Assembly (NCBI RefSeq): GCF_045679555.1
Contig: NC_092093.1
Location: forward strand, 64,734,575 to 64,798,574
Origin: Salvelinus alpinus
Lineage: Eukaryota; Chordata; Actinopteri; Salmoniformes; Salmonidae
Length of the DNA: 64,000 nucleotides
Direction: 5' to 3'
The position numbers and the translations under genes are program-made. Below, in pieces: positions 30,465 through 43,232 of this stretch. The notes beneath the pieces are model-generated. The model was not told where the DNA came from, ran no database searches, and was given only the letters and a program-made list of their open reading frames with translations. Position 1 is the stretch's first letter. The number at the start of each line of letters is the position of its first letter.

Positions 30465-31205
30465 ACAATGCTTCGTCGTAGGGATGGCGCCAGGTTTCTG
30501 TCAGACCTGACGCTTGGCATTCATGCCAAAGAGTTCAATTTTGGTTTCATCAGACCAGAGAATCTTGTTTCTCATGGTCTGAGAGTCCTTTAGGTGCCTT
30601 TTGGCAAACTCTAAGCAGGCGGTCATGTGCCTTTTACTGAAGAGTGGATTCTGTCTGGCCACTACCATAAAGGCCTGATTGGTAGAGTGTTGCAGAGATG
30701 GCTGTTCTTCTGGAAGGTTCTCCCATCTCCACAGAGGTACTCTGGAGATCTATCAGAGTGACCATTGGGTTCTTGGTCACCTCCTTGACCAAGGCCCTTC
30801 TCCCCCGATTGCTCAGTTTGGCCGGGCAGCCCGCTCTACGAAGAGTCTTGGTGGTTCCAAACTTCTTCCATTTAAGAATGATGGAGGCCACTGTGTTCTT
30901 GGGGACCTTCAATGCTGCAGACATTTTTTTTATACCCTTCCCCAGATCTGTGCCTTGACACAAACCTGTCTCAGAGCTCTACAGACAATTCCTTCGATCT
31001 CATGGCTTGGTTTTTGCTCTGACATGCACTGTCAACTCTGGGACCTTATATAGACAGGTGTGTGCCTTTCCAAATCATGTCCAATCAATTGAATTTACCT
31101 CAGGAGGACTCCAATCAAGTTGTAGAAACATCTCAAGGATGATCAATGGAAACAGCATGCACCTGAGCTCAATTTCGAGTCTCATAGCAAAGGGTCTGAA
31201 TACTG
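30465..31205 (-). mobile_element. Tc1-like element fragment with N-terminal transposase
   Basis: On the minus strand 30963-30634 reads as the paired-like DNA-binding part of a Tc1 transposase (GKGIKKMSAALKVPKNTVAS, IILKWKKFG, RAGCPAKLSNRGRRALV). The region 30634-30500 continues in other frames toward the first catalytic block (KIELFGMN-like). The C-terminal half is missing. The right part to 31205 is the 5' flank with cctcaggaggactccaatca and gggtctgaatact. Confidence 0.8.
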
Positions 31206-31460
31206 AATGAATGAATGATAGGAATGAATGACATGAATGGATTACATTTTATTTTCGTGTCAAATCGTCAGTTGGCAACCCATCCCTTATTGGATTAATT
31301 GACACAAACAAACATTACAATAATTCACTGAGATAATTCAGTGATAATCAGCGCGCATCGCATAAAGAGTGAAAAAATGTAAGATAGAAATCAATACATA
31401 ATAGTAAATAAGGTTATCCAAACAATAATTATATCCCTAGAGCAGTAAAAAAATATATTG

Positions 31461-31656
31461 TACATACATACATATACATATATACACATACATACATACA
31501 TACATATACACTGTATATAGACACATACATACATACATACATATACACTGTATATAGACACATACATACATACATACATACATACATACATACATACATA
31601 CATACATACATACATACATACATACATACATACATACATACATACATACATACATA
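31461..31656. repeat. (CATA)n microsatellite
   Basis: CATA and TACA units, interrupted twice by tatacactgtatatagacac, make about 195 bases. Open frames of Tyr-Val-Cys-Met are artefacts. Confidence 0.97.
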
Positions 31657-31659
31657 ACA

Positions 31660-32020
31660 AATACAGAAAAATGAAACAGAAGGCATTTGAACGCAGTCAG
31701 GCACAAAGAGAAGATTCATGTGGGGACAAGCCTATACACAATCAATATTCACACGTGCCATTTACCACATAGAAGCTAAATATTTTTATAATTTAATTAT
31801 AGACAGCCCTTTTTCCTTTTATTCCAGGCTTTGTCTAAATATTCTGCAAAGGGAAATATACAATGGTCAAAAAAACATTTCAATTTCTCCTCATCACTCA
31901 GCCACATAATGCCAGGGTATATCGTGGTACAAAGGGCAATAGAGAATAACATGAGTTTCATTCTCTATTTCTTCGAGGTCACAATAGTTACATTGTCTTT
32001 CCTCTTCCATTTCACCACAA
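31660..32020. other. intergenic, nothing assignable
   Basis: No gene or recognised repeat between the tetranucleotide tract and the 37-bp minisatellite. Confidence 0.3.
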
Positions 32021-32354
32021 TACCTGTTTCAATACGCAGAGACAATATCCCTGATCTTACCTGTTTCAATACGCAGAGACAATATCCCTGAACTTACCTG
32101 TTTCAATATGCAGAGACAATATCCCTGACCTTACCTGTTTTAATATGCAGAGACAATATCCCTGATCTTACCTGTTTCAATACGCAGAGACAATATCCCT
32201 GACCTTACCTGTTTCAATATGCAGGGGCAATATCCCTGATCTTTCCTGTTTCAATACGCAGAGACAATATCCCTGATCTTACTTGTTTCAATACGCAGAG
32301 ACAATATCCCTGATCTTACCTGTTTCAATACGCAGAGACAATATCCCTGATCTT
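32021..32354. repeat. 37-bp minisatellite, 9 units
   Basis: Nine head-to-tail copies of a unit beginning cctgtttcaatacgcagaga and ending caatatccctgatctta. Units differ at a few positions (tacgc/tatgc, gatct/gacct/gaact). There are no spacers, so this is not a CRISPR array. Confidence 0.95.
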
Positions 32355-32459
32355 ACCTGTGCACATAGCGATCTCTTGCTTTTAGGTAGTTTAAAGAAAT
32401 AATATCTATATAACAAGCTGATGGGATCCTCACGCAGTTGCATAGCTTATAGAAAGGTT

Positions 32460-32722
32460 GCGCAACATGAGCTCATGGGCTCTCATGAAGTGTTTGATTT
32501 GATTTTCAAAAATGTTTGCATTGATATCAGAGTGATTCGAGGGACAATAGAGTGCTGAGTACCAGGCAGTTAGCAAGTTTGGTAGGCTACTAATGACCAG
32601 CAGCATCAGAGCTTGGAGAAGCCTAAACACCTTGACTAAACGGTCACGTGGAATTTGACTGCGGTCATGACTCGGGACCGCTGGTGTGCCGGAAATATGG
32701 TCACCATAACAGCCCTACTCCA
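32460..32722 (-). mobile_element. non-autonomous DNA element end, same family as 41089/43330
   Basis: In reverse orientation this matches the two flanks of the LINE at 41218-43235, from agggctgt and cggtcac blocks through gcttctccaagctctgatgc to tagcctaccaaacttgct and beyond. Here the element is uninterrupted, so it shows the pre-insertion arrangement. The outer end cataacagccct resembles the complement of gtagggctgtcgcggtgacc at 41095. Confidence 0.7.
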
Positions 32723-33270
32723 GCCTCTGGCCTGCTATCTCACCCTCTCACTTGTTGTGTTACTCTCTCTCTCTCTCTGACTGTCGCCCACTCTTGTTGT
32801 CTTCCCCAGAGAGAGCCTGTCTGGGAGTTCCAGATGGATCATGCTACATACAGGTATCTTTAGGTAGGCCTAGAGATGACGTGCGTTCATCAAGATGTGG
32901 GCATGATGGTACAGTAGATAAACTCGGTATCACAGTGTATTATCAATTAGATTTCCTCACCTCCTGCGTCCTCTCAACACCAAATCTGATGGAAGAAGTT
33001 GGTGAATGACCTATGCTGCCCAAAGAGCAAAAGGTTATAAGCCAAGTAAATTAGTGTAACCGCTTCCTGTAGAAACACTGAGACACTTCCTCTCCAGTCA
33101 TTCTCCTATTTCTGTCACTGCATCACCCTGCGCTACTTGTTGTACTTCTGTCTTCCTCTCCTCCCCTCGTTTATTCAGGGGCTCGTTGAGATGATTAACT
33201 TGATTATCTACACAAGAGGGATTGTTAGTCAGTTACATGAACACGGTCTAATATATCACCCAAACAGATC
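32723..33270. other. intergenic, nothing assignable
   Basis: Downstream flank of the hhla2-like gene. Cytoplasmic-tail exons might lie here or further on but could not be identified. Confidence 0.3.
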
Positions 33271-33272
33271 TT

Positions 33273-33640
33273 AAAGTTGCACTATACATAAATTGCTCCG
33301 CCATTTCCTGGTTTCTAAAACTCTAATAGATCACCCAATTTCAGTTTGTGACAAAATAAGCTAGTATAGTGTAGAGAATCATTGTACCATCTAATGAATG
33401 AAATATATCTTCCATAACCAAAAATATTTCTGTTTAAGCTGTTTGAAGCTGGTGTACAAAACCGAAAGTTAAAGAAGCAAAAACAAAACTTAAGAATGGG
33501 AAGCATAGAAATAGCACACATAGAACATATATATACTTGTTCTTAGACTTGCTTTCAAGTAGAATGATAAATATATAACTCACATTTCTATGTGAATTTG
33601 GTCGGGTCGCCAAAAAAGTTACACATTGCCACTTTAAACT
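33273..33640. mobile_element. short inverted-repeat element (MITE-like)
   Basis: The left end ttaaagttgcactatac and the right end cacattgccactttaaa are imperfect inverted copies. The interior is AT-rich and non-coding. Recognised as a frequent salmonid repeat. Confidence 0.6.
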
Positions 33641-33828
33641 ATCACTTGATGCAAATACACATAATAGTCAATCCTACTGTACCTGAAATGCCCTCTCCTT
33701 GTAAAGTATCTTCCCGGCCTGCATAATACAATCAAATTCAACAATCACTGTCATCTCCTTGACTAGTACATAGAGGACATTATGGTGTTAAATGGTTCAG
33801 TAGAGGCTGATTATGGTGTCCATCTTAC

Positions 33829-36800
33829 CTCTTTTTTTAAGATACATGTATACTCCTGCTGCTGTTGCTATAGTGACTACAAACACTACAGCAACGATGG
33901 TGCCTGAGACAGTGACAGGAGAGGGAATGTCTGTCACTTTATTACCAATGATACTGTCAGTGCCAATGTATACCGATGACAACCATAAGCATGAGTATTT
34001 AGGGCTAGATTCAATCCGATCGCCCCTTTTCGGCTATGCACCTTTTAACAGCAATGTTTCTGCGTTCGCAGAGACCACATTCACAGTAAATGCTGCATAT
34101 GTCGGCTCAATCAGAAATTACTTTTAAATGTCAATCAAACTGTAACGCAAATCTTCTGTGGTCTGGTTTGAATCTAGCCCTTAGTTAAATCAAGATGATA
34201 TCAGGGCAGAACTGTAAGCAGAAATCTGGTCTAAATGAATCTTATGTTTACAGTATATTACCAGCAGATAGTTTATCCGGTGTGATCTCTAGGTAAGTGA
34301 GGAACAGGTGTGTGTCTCTGGAAGTATAGAGTTCACAGCTGTAGCTCCCCTGGTGAATCACGGTTAGCCTGTGGAGCTGAAGGCTGCCGGACTCTGACAT
34401 GTCTTGAACCTGCTCCTTCCACTGGTCATTAATGTACATCTGAGGTGTGCCCTTGGTGTAGGTAGCGGTGAGGATATTGACTATCTGGTTAAACCTCCAG
34501 GTGAGGTTGAAGGTCAGGAGGTCAGACTGAGGGATCCTGCAGGGGATAGACACCTCACTGCTAGGAGAACACTGGACCGGATCTGAAATGATGTCATGAG
34601 AAAGTACCTTTTTAGCATGTTCTTTGTGTATACTTTCTCACTGTGTTTTTGTCAGTGGTGTAAAGTACTTAAGTAAAAATACTTTAAAGTATTACTTAAA
34701 TCGTTTTTTGGGGTATACATACTTTACTTTACTATTTATATTTTTGACTACTTTTACTTTTACTTCACTACATTCCTAAAGAAAATAATGTACTTTTTAC
34801 TCCATACATTTTCCCTGACACCCTAAAGTACTCGTTACATTTTGAATGCTTAGCATTGTCAAATTCCCGCACTTATCAAGAGAATGACCCTGGTCATCCC
34901 TACTGCCTCTGATCTGGCGGACTCTCTAAACACAAATGCTTCATTTGTAAATATGTCTGAGTGTTGGAGTGTGCCCCTGGCTATCTGTTAATTTAAAAAA
35001 TCAAGAAAATGGTGTCGTCTGGTTTACTTAATATAAGGTTTTTTAATTGATTTATACTTTACTTTTGATACTTAAGTATATTTAAAACCAAATACTTTTA
35101 GACTTTTACTCAAGTAGTATTTTACTGGGTGACTTTCACTTTTACTTGAATAATTTTCTAATACGGTATCTTTACTTTTACTCAAGTATGACAGTTGGGT
35201 ACTTTTTCCACCACTGGTTTTTGTACAGTTTGCAGACAGATACATTTATGGAATTATTTTGTTGATTGATAAATTGTTTGATTAATTAGTTGATTGATTG
35301 ATTAGGGCTACCGACGTTAAGGCTAATCTGAAGATGGTGCTGGCTAAAGCTAAAACTGGCGAGTGTAGAGAGTATAGAGATATTGTTATCCACGTCGGCA
35401 CCAACGATGTTAGGATGAAACAGTCAGAGGTCACCAAGCGCAACATAGCTTCAGCGTGTAAATCAGCTAGAAAGATGTGTCGGCATCGAGTAATTGTCTC
35501 TGGCCCCCTCCCAGTTAGGGGAGTGATGAGCTCTACAGCAGAGTCTCACAACTCAATCGCTGGTTGAAAACTGTTTTCTGCCCCTCCCAAAAGATAGAAT
35601 TTGTAGATAATTGGCCCTCTTTCTGGGACTCACCCACAAACAGGACCAAGCCTGGCCTGTTGAGGAGTGACGGACTCCATCCTAGCTGGAGGGGTGCTCT
35701 CATCTTATCTACCAACATAGACAGGGCTCTAACTCCTCTAGCTCCACAATGAAATAGGGTGCAGGCCAGGCAGCAGGCTGTTAGCCAGCCTGCCAGCTTA
35801 GTGGAGTCTGCCACTAGCATAGTCAGTGTAGTCAGCTCAGCTATCCCCATTGAGACTGTGTCTGTGCCTCGACCTAGGTTGGGCAAAACTAAACATGGCG
35901 GTGTTCGCCTTAGCAATCTCACTAGGATAATGACCTCCTCCATTCCTGCCATTATTGAAAGAGATCGTGATACCTCACATCTCAAAATAGGGCTACTTAA
36001 TGTTAGATCCCTCACTTCAAAGGCAGTTATAGTCAATGAACTAATCACTGATCATAATCTTGATGTGATTGGCCTGACTGAAACATGGCTTAAGCCTGAT
36101 GAATTTACTGTGTTAAATGAGGCCTCACCTCCTGGTTACACTAGTGACCATATCCCCCGTGCATCCCGCAAAGGCAGAGGTGTTGCTAACATTCACGATA
36201 GCAAATTTCAATTTACAAAAAAAAAAAAGACGTTTTCGTCTTTTGAGCTTCTAGTCATGAAATCTATGCAGCCTACTCAATCACTTTTTATAGCTACTGT
36301 TTACAGGCCTCCTGGGCCATATACAGCGTTCCTCACTGAGTTCCCTGAATTCCTATTGGACCTTGTAGTCATAGCAGATAATATTCTAATTTTTGGTGAT
36401 TTTAATAATCATATGGAAAAGTCCACAGACCCACTCCAAAAGGCTTTTGGAGCCATCATCGACTCAGTGGGTTTTGTCCAACATGTCTCTGGACCTACTC
36501 ACTGCCACAGTCATACTCTGGACCTAGTCTTGTCCCATGGAATAAATGTTGTGGATCTTAATGTTTTTCCTCATAATCCTGGACTATCGGACCACCATTT
36601 TATTACGTTTGCAATCGCAACAAATAATCTGCTCAGACCCCAACCAAGGAGCATCAAAAGTCGTGCTATAAATTCTCAGACAACACAAAGATTCCTTGAT
36701 GCCCTTCCAGACTCGATCTGCCTACCCAAGGACGTCAGAGGACAAAAATCAGTTAACCACCTAACTGAGGAACTCAATTTAACCTTGCGCAATACCAATA

Positions 36801-39800
36801 CCATGACTAAAAACATTTGTCATAAGAAACTAGCTCCCTGGTATACAGAAAATACCCGAGCTCTGAAGCAAGCTTCCAGAAAATTGGAACGGAAATGGCG
36901 CCACACCAAACTGGAAGTCTTCTGACTAGCTTGGAAAGACAGTACCGTGCAATATCGAAGAGCCCTCACTGCTGCTCGATCATCCTACTTTTCCAACTTA
37001 ATTGAGGAAAATAAGAACAAACCAAAATTTCTTTTTGATACTGTTGCAAAGCTAACTAAAAAGCAGCATTCCCCAAGTGAGGATGGCTTTCACTTCAGCA
37101 GTAATAAATTCATGAACTTCTTTGAGGAAAAGATCATGATCATTAGAAAGCAAATTACGGACTCCTCTTTAAATCTGCGTATTCCTCCAAAGTTTAGCTG
37201 TCCTGAGTCTGCACAACTCTGCCAGGATCTAGGATCGAGAGACACTTAAGTGTTTTAGTACTATATCTCTTGACACAATGATGAAAATAATCATGGCCTC
37301 TAAACCTTCAAGCTGCATACTGGATCCTATTCCAACTAAACTACTGAAAGAGCTGCTTCATGTGCTTGGCCCTCCTATGTTGAACATAATGAACGGCTCT
37401 CTATCCACCGGATGTGTACCAAACTCACTAAAAGTGGCAGTAATAAAGCCTCTCTTGAAAAAGCCAAACCTTGACCCAGAAAATATAAAAAACTATCGGC
37501 CTATGTCGAATCTTCCATTCCTCTCAAAAATTTTAGAAAAAGCTGTTGCGCAGCAACTCACTGCCTTCCTGAAGACAAACAATGTATACGAAATGCTTCA
37601 GTCTGGTTTTAGACCCCATCATAGCACTGAGACTGCACTTGTGAAGGTGGTAAATTACCTTTTAATGGTGTCAGACCGAGGCTCTGCATCTGTCCTCGTG
37701 CTACTAGACCTTAGTGCTGCCTTTGATACCATCGATCCCCACATTCTTTTGGAGAGACTGGAAACCCAGATTGGTCTACACGGACAAGTTCTGGCCTGGT
37801 TTAGATCTTATCTGTCGGAAAGATATCAGTTTGTCTCTGTGAATGGTTCGTCCTCTGACAAATCAACTGTACATTTCGGTGTTCCTCAAGGTTCCGTTTT
37901 AGGACCACTATTGTTTTTACTATATATTTTACCTCTTGGGGATGTCATTCGAAAACATAATGTTAACTTTCACTGCTATGCGGATGACACACAGCTGTAC
38001 ATTTCAATGAAACATGGTGAAGCCCCAAAATTGCCCTCGCTAGAAGCCTGTGTTTCAGACATAAGGAAGTGGATGGCTGAAAACTTTCTACTTTTAAACT
38101 CGGACAAAACAGAGATGCTTGTTCTAGGTCCCAAGAAACAAAGAGATATTCTGTTAAATCTGACAATTAATCTTGATGGTTGTAAAGTCGTCTCAAATAA
38201 AACTGTGAAGGACCTCGCCGTTACTCTGGACCCTGATCTCTCTTTTGACGAACATATCAAGACTGTTTCAAGGACAGCTTTTTTCCATCTACGTAACATT
38301 GCAAAAATCAGAAATTTTCTGTCCAAAAATGACGCAGAAAAATTAATCCATGCTTTTATTACTTCTAGGTTAGACTACTGCAATGCTCCACTTTCCGGCC
38401 ACCCGGATAAAGCACTAAATAAACTTCAGTTAGTGCTAAATACGGCTGCTAGAATCCTGACTAGAACCAAGAAATTTGATCATATTACTCCAGTGCTAGC
38501 TTCCCTACACTGGCTTCCTGTTAAGGCAAGGGCTGATTTCAAGGTTTTACTGTTAACCTATAAAGCGTTACATGGGCTTGCTCCTACCTATCTTTCCGAG
38601 CTGGTCCTGCCGTACATACCTACACGTGCGCTACGGTCACAAGACACAGGCCTCCTAATTGTCCCTAGAATTTCTAAGCAAACAGCTGGAGGCAGGGCTT
38701 TCTCCTATAGATCTCCATTTTTATGGAATAGTCTGCCTACCCATGTGAGAGACGCAGACTCGGTCTCAACCTTCAAGTCTCTACTGAAGACTTATCTCTT
38801 CAGTAGGTCATATGATTGAGTGTAGTCTGGCCCAGGAGTGTGAAGGTGAACGGAAAGGCTCTGGAGCAACGAACCGCCCTTGCTGTCTCTGCCTGGCCGG
38901 TTCCCCTCTCTCCACTGGGATTCTCTGCCTCTAACCCTATTACAGGGGCTGAGTCACTGGCTTACTGGTGCTCTTTCATGCCGTCCCTAGGAGGGGTGCG
39001 TCACTTGAGTGGGTTGAGTTACTGACCTGATCTTCCTGTCTGGGTTGGCGCCCCCCCTTGGTTTGTGCTGTGGTGAAGATCTTTGTGGGCTATACTCGGC
39101 CTTGTCTCAGGATGGTAAGTTGGTGGTTGAAGATATCCCTCTAGTGGTGGTGGCTGTGCTTTGGCAAAGTGGGTGGGGTTATATCCTTCCTGTTTGGCCC
39201 TGTCCGGGGGTATCATCGGATGGGGCCACAGTGTCTCCTGACCCCTCCTGTCTCAGCCTCCAGTATTTATGCTGCAGTAGTTTATGTGTCGGGGGGCTAG
39301 GGTCAGTTGGTTATATCTGGAGTACTTCTCCTGTCTTATCCGGTGTCCTGTGTGAATTTAAGTATGCTCTCTCTAATTCTCTCCTTCTCTCTTTCTTTCT
39401 CTCTCTCAGAGGACCTGAGCCCTAGGACCATGCGTCAGGACTACCGGGCATGATGACTCCTTGCTGTCCCCAGTCCACCTGGCCTTGCTGCTGTTCCAGT
39501 TTCAACTGTTCTGCCTGCGGCTATGGAACCCTGACCTGTCCACCGGACGTGCTACCTGTCCCAGAGCTGCTGTTTTCAACTCTCTAGAGACTGCAGGAGC
39601 GGTAGAGATACTCTTAATGATCGGCTATGAAAAGCCAACTGACATTTACTCCTGATTATTATTTGACCATGCTGGTCATTTATGAACATTTGAACATCTT
39701 GGCCATGTTCTGTTATAATCTCCACCCGGCACAGCCAGAAGAGGACTGGCCACCCCTCATAGCCTGGTTCCTCTCTAGGTTTCTTCCTAGGTTTTGGCCT

Positions 39801-40607
39801 TTCTAGGGAGTTTTTCCTTGCCGCCGTGCTTCTACACCTGCATTGCTTGCTGTTTGGGGTTTTAGGCTGGGTTTCTGTACAGCACTTCGAGATATTAGCT
39901 GATGTACGAAGGGCTATATAAAATAAACTTGATTTGATTTGATTACCTTGCTGTCTCAGGGTTGCTGTCTCCCCTCGTGTCCCAGAGGTCACGGTACAGA
40001 TGTTGGTTCGGTCTCTGCTAAACTGTTTCGTGCTGGTGATGTCATAGAGGCCCCGGTCATCTACCGTGGTCCTGGTCTGGGTGGTTCCGGGGTCCAAGGG
40101 CATATCAAAGGGAAGGTTAGTGGACCAGGTGAGTTTAGGCTCGGGGTAGATATCTTTGGAACTGCAGGTGATGATGTCATCTGATAACTGTATGTTCACC
40201 AAGTGGACTGGAGCTGCAACAAAGTAGACATTACAGATGGAGCAGCCATAAAGTGATCATCACAGACAGACAGACAGATAGACATTCCTTACCCTCCACT
40301 GATATGTTAATGAAGGACTCCTTGTTGCCTTTAATAGTGCTGGTGTAACACTTGTATCTACCCTGGTCCTGGAGAGTGATCGCGCTCAGCAGTAGTGATG
40401 CGTTTCCTTTGTGGATCTGGTCATTGAACAGGGCTGTTCTCCTTCTGTAACGCAGGCTCTGCTGTTGGAGCTGATCTGTACTGTAGTAGTAGGTGTGGAC
40501 AGTCAGGTCCCCAACTGGTTTCAGCCAGTGGATGACTTCCTCACTCCCAGGCATAAAGCTGCAGGGCACGACACAATCCTCTGAGAACACACAGGTTACA
40601 TAGACGT
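33829..40607 (-). CDS. hhla2: HHLA2-like B7-family immune receptor ligand, partial
   Basis: Minus-strand exons in transcript order: IgV1 40607-40293 (315 bases), IgC 40213-39947 (267), IgV2 34582-34262 (321), transmembrane 33930-33829 (102), all phase 1. HHLA2 is a type I surface protein with IgV-IgC-IgV that modulates T and NK cells, and this exon order matches. Similar segments include EEVIHW, RTALFND and GNASLLL with QDQGRYKCY in IgV1, [10 protein letters not shown] in IgC, and LTWRFN with GSYSCELY in IgV2. Paired domain cysteines are visible. TM reads [20 protein letters not shown], then the stop-transfer YLKKR. The signal-peptide and tail exons were not found. The IgC-IgV2 intron holds an L2 LINE and a hAT MITE. 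VTCN1-like or CD276-like relatives are possible alternatives. Confidence 0.72.
34003..34183. mobile_element. inverted-repeat MITE in hhla2-like intron
   Basis: The left end gggctagattcaatccgat and the right end ggtttgaatctagccct are inverted copies around about 140 bases. It lies in the intron between the TM exon and the IgV2 exon. Confidence 0.75.
34653..35216. mobile_element. hAT-type MITE with 8-bp target duplication
   Basis: It starts CAGTGGTGTAAAGTACTTAA and ends TACTTTTTCCACCACTG. The flanks 34645-34652 and 35217-35224 are both GTTTTTGT, a perfect 8-bp duplication as made by hAT transposases. No coding capacity. Same family as 52042-52644. Confidence 0.95.
35305..39940 (+). mobile_element. 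L2-type LINE, 5'-truncated, with esterase, endonuclease and RT
   Basis: Order: an SGNH esterase-like region at about 35320-35750 (VIHVGTNDV and DGLHPSWRG, the usual GTND and DxxH blocks), an endonuclease at about 35980-36620 ([42 protein letters not shown]), a linker, and a reverse transcriptase in the open frame 37278-38819 ([35 protein letters not shown]). Breaks: a frameshift near 35565, an in-frame TGA at 36923-36925 and a frameshift near 37240-37278. The 3' UTR ends cgaagggctatataaaataa then repeated TTGAT. Apparent 5-bp duplication GATTA at 35300-35304 and 39941-39945. It lies antisense in an hhla2-like intron. Confidence 0.92.
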
Positions 40608-40689
40608 CTGTAAACAGAAACATACACACACAAGTTAAATGGGCATCTGAAGCAGAGTGGAACAAGCAGACCCACGTGTATACTGTAGT

Positions 40690-40825
40690 GTATTTGTTGA
40701 CTTTACTGTAGTATTCACTGTAGTGTACAGTAATATTTACTATAGTATAAGCGCAGTAGTAATATTAACTATAGTATAAACACTGTAGTAAAAGAAAACT
40801 GTAGTATATACTATAGAGTGGTGAG
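40690..40825. repeat. TACTGTAGT/ACTATAGT-rich repeat
   Basis: Short units such as actgtagtattcactgtagt and actatagtataaac recur. The same word set appears at 45690-45960. Probably a self-complementary MITE family. Confidence 0.6.
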
Positions 40826-41217
40826 GGAGAGGAGTCTACCTTGTCCGGAAACTACTTCACCATTCATTTTCTGGATTCAGGTTCACGCAAACGTCCATTT
40901 TAAGCTTTGTTTTACTATTGACACTTACAGTTGATTTCTGGATTGTAAATCGATTCGCTGACCTTAAATATTTGACATCTGATATATTCATTTCAGTCTC
41001 TGAATTGTTCAATCTAACTTTTCACCACCAGCTCCTTAAATCAAGGCATTAAAACTACAATCTGTGTCCTGAATTAGCCTAGTGTGCATGTGCGTAGGGC
41101 TGTCGCGGTGACCGTATTACCGCCACAGCTGCGGTCACGAGTCATGAAGGCAGTCAAATTCCACATGACCGTTTAGTCAAGTTATTTAGGCTTCTCCAAG
41201 CTCTGATGCTGCTGATG

Positions 41218-43232
41218 GTCACGGACTACAAAAGGAAAACCAGCTATGTTGCGGACACCGACGCCTTGCTTCCAGACAAGCTAAATACGTTCTTTGCCCT
41301 CTCTGAGGATAACACTGTGCAACCGACGTGGCCAGCTACCAAGGACTGTGGGCTCTCCTTCTCTGTGGACAACGTGAGTAAGACATTTAAACGTGTTAAC
41401 CCTTGCAAGGCTGCAGGCCCAGACGGCATCCCTAGCCGCATCCTCAGAGCACGCGCAGACCAGCTGACTGGTGTGTTTAAGGACATATTCAATCTCTCCC
41501 TATCCCAGTCTGCTGTCCCCACATGCTTCAAGATGGGCACCATTGTTCCTGTTCACAAGAATGCAAAGGTAACTGAACTAAATGACTATTGCCCAGTAGC
41601 ACTCGCTTCTGCTTTGAGAGACTAGTCAAGGATCATATCACCTCCACCTTACCTGTCACCCTAGACCCACTTCAATTTGCTTACCGCCCCAATAGGTCCA
41701 CAGACGATGCAATCACCATCGCACTGCACACTGCCCTAACCCATCTGGACAAGAGGAATACCTATGTAAGAATGCTGTTCATTGACTATAGCTCAGCATT
41801 CAACACCATAGTACCCTCCAAGCTCATTAAGCTCGGGGCCCTGGGTCTGAACCCCGCCCTGTGCAATTGGGTCATCCCAATTGCACACCACCTGACGGGC
41901 CGCCCCCAGGTGGTGAAGGTAGGAAACAACACCTCCACTTCGCTGACCCTCAACACTAGGGCCCCGCAAGGGTGCGTGCTCAGCCCCCTCCTGTATTCCC
42001 TGTTCACCCATGACTGTGTGGCCATGCATGTCTCCAACTCAATCATCAAGTTTGCAGATGACACAACAGTAGTAGGCTTGATTACCAACAATGACAAGAC
42101 AGCCTACAGGGAGGAGGTGAGGGCTCTGGGAGTGTGGTGTCAGGAAAATATAATCTCAGTCAACATCAAAAAATCAAAGGAGATGATCATGGACTTAAGG
42201 AAACAGCAAAGGGAGCACCCCCCGATCCAAATTGACAGGACACCAGTGGAGAAGGTTGAAAGTTTTAAGCTCCTCGGCGTACATATCACCAACAAACTGA
42301 AATGGTCCACCCACACAGACAGTGTGGTGAAGAAGGCGCAACAGCGCCTCTTCAACCTCAGGAGGTGGAAGAAATGTGGCTTTTACAGATGCACAATTGA
42401 GAGCATCCTGTCGGGCTGTATCACCGCCTGGTACTGCAATTGCACCGCCCACAACCGCAGGGCTCTCCAGAGGGTAGTGAGGTCTGCACAACGCATCACT
42501 GGGGGCAAACAACCTGCCCTCCAGGACACCTACAGCATCCAATGTCACAGGAAGGCCAAAAAGATCATCAAGGACATCAACCACCTGAGCCACGGCCTGT
42601 TCACCCTGATATCATCCAGAAGGCGAGGTCAGTACAGGTGCATCAAAGCTGGGACCGAGAGACTGCTTCTATCTTAAGGCCATCAGACTGTTAAATAGCA
42701 ATCACTAGCACAGAGAGGCTGCAGTCTACATACACAGACTTGAAATCATTGAGACTTTAATAAATGGAACGCTAATCACTTTAATAATGTTTACATATCT
42801 TGCATTACTCATCTCATATGTATATACTGTATTCTATCCTATCTACTGTATCTTAGTCTATGTCACTCTGACATTGCTCGTCCATATATTTATATATTCT
42901 TAATTGCATTCCTTTACTTAGATTTGTGTGTATTAGGTATTTGTTGTGAAATTATTAGATATTACTTGTTAGCTATTGCTGCACTGTCGGAACTAGGGGT
43001 GGCAAAAGGTTGCATCCCTGAGCTGACAAGGTAAAAATCTGTCGTTCTGCCCCTGAACAAGGCAGTTAACCCACTGTTCCTAGGCCGTCATTGAAAATAA
43101 GAATTTGTTCTTAACTGACTTGCCTACTTAAATAAAGGTAAAATAAATACACTAGAAGCACAAGCATTTCACTACACCCACAAAACATCTGCTAAACATG
43201 TGTATGTAACAAATAACATTTGATTTGATCAT
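41218..43232 (+). mobile_element. Rex1-like LINE, 5'-truncated, RT region
   Basis: The reverse transcriptase is spread over frames 41206-41625 and 41589-42677: [69 protein letters not shown] and [11 protein letters not shown], then [14 protein letters not shown] frameshift lies near 41600, and a small insertion near 41875 duplicates caattgcac-type sequence. The 3' UTR is interrupted by a SINE at 42997-43150 and ends in acatttgatttgat. Confidence 0.88.
42997..43150 (+). mobile_element. HpaI-type SINE, 5'-truncated, in LINE 3' UTR
   Basis: Starts ggggtggcaaaaggttgcat, carries the ctgacaaggtaaaaatctgt block and the RSg-1-type tail. Flanked by ACTAG at 42992-42996 and 43151-43155, a plausible 5-bp target duplication. 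Confidence 0.85.

Noticed and set aside
32021-32354. Regular 37-bp repeats resembling a CRISPR array
   Set aside because: The units abut without spacers and the genome is a vertebrate, so it is a minisatellite.
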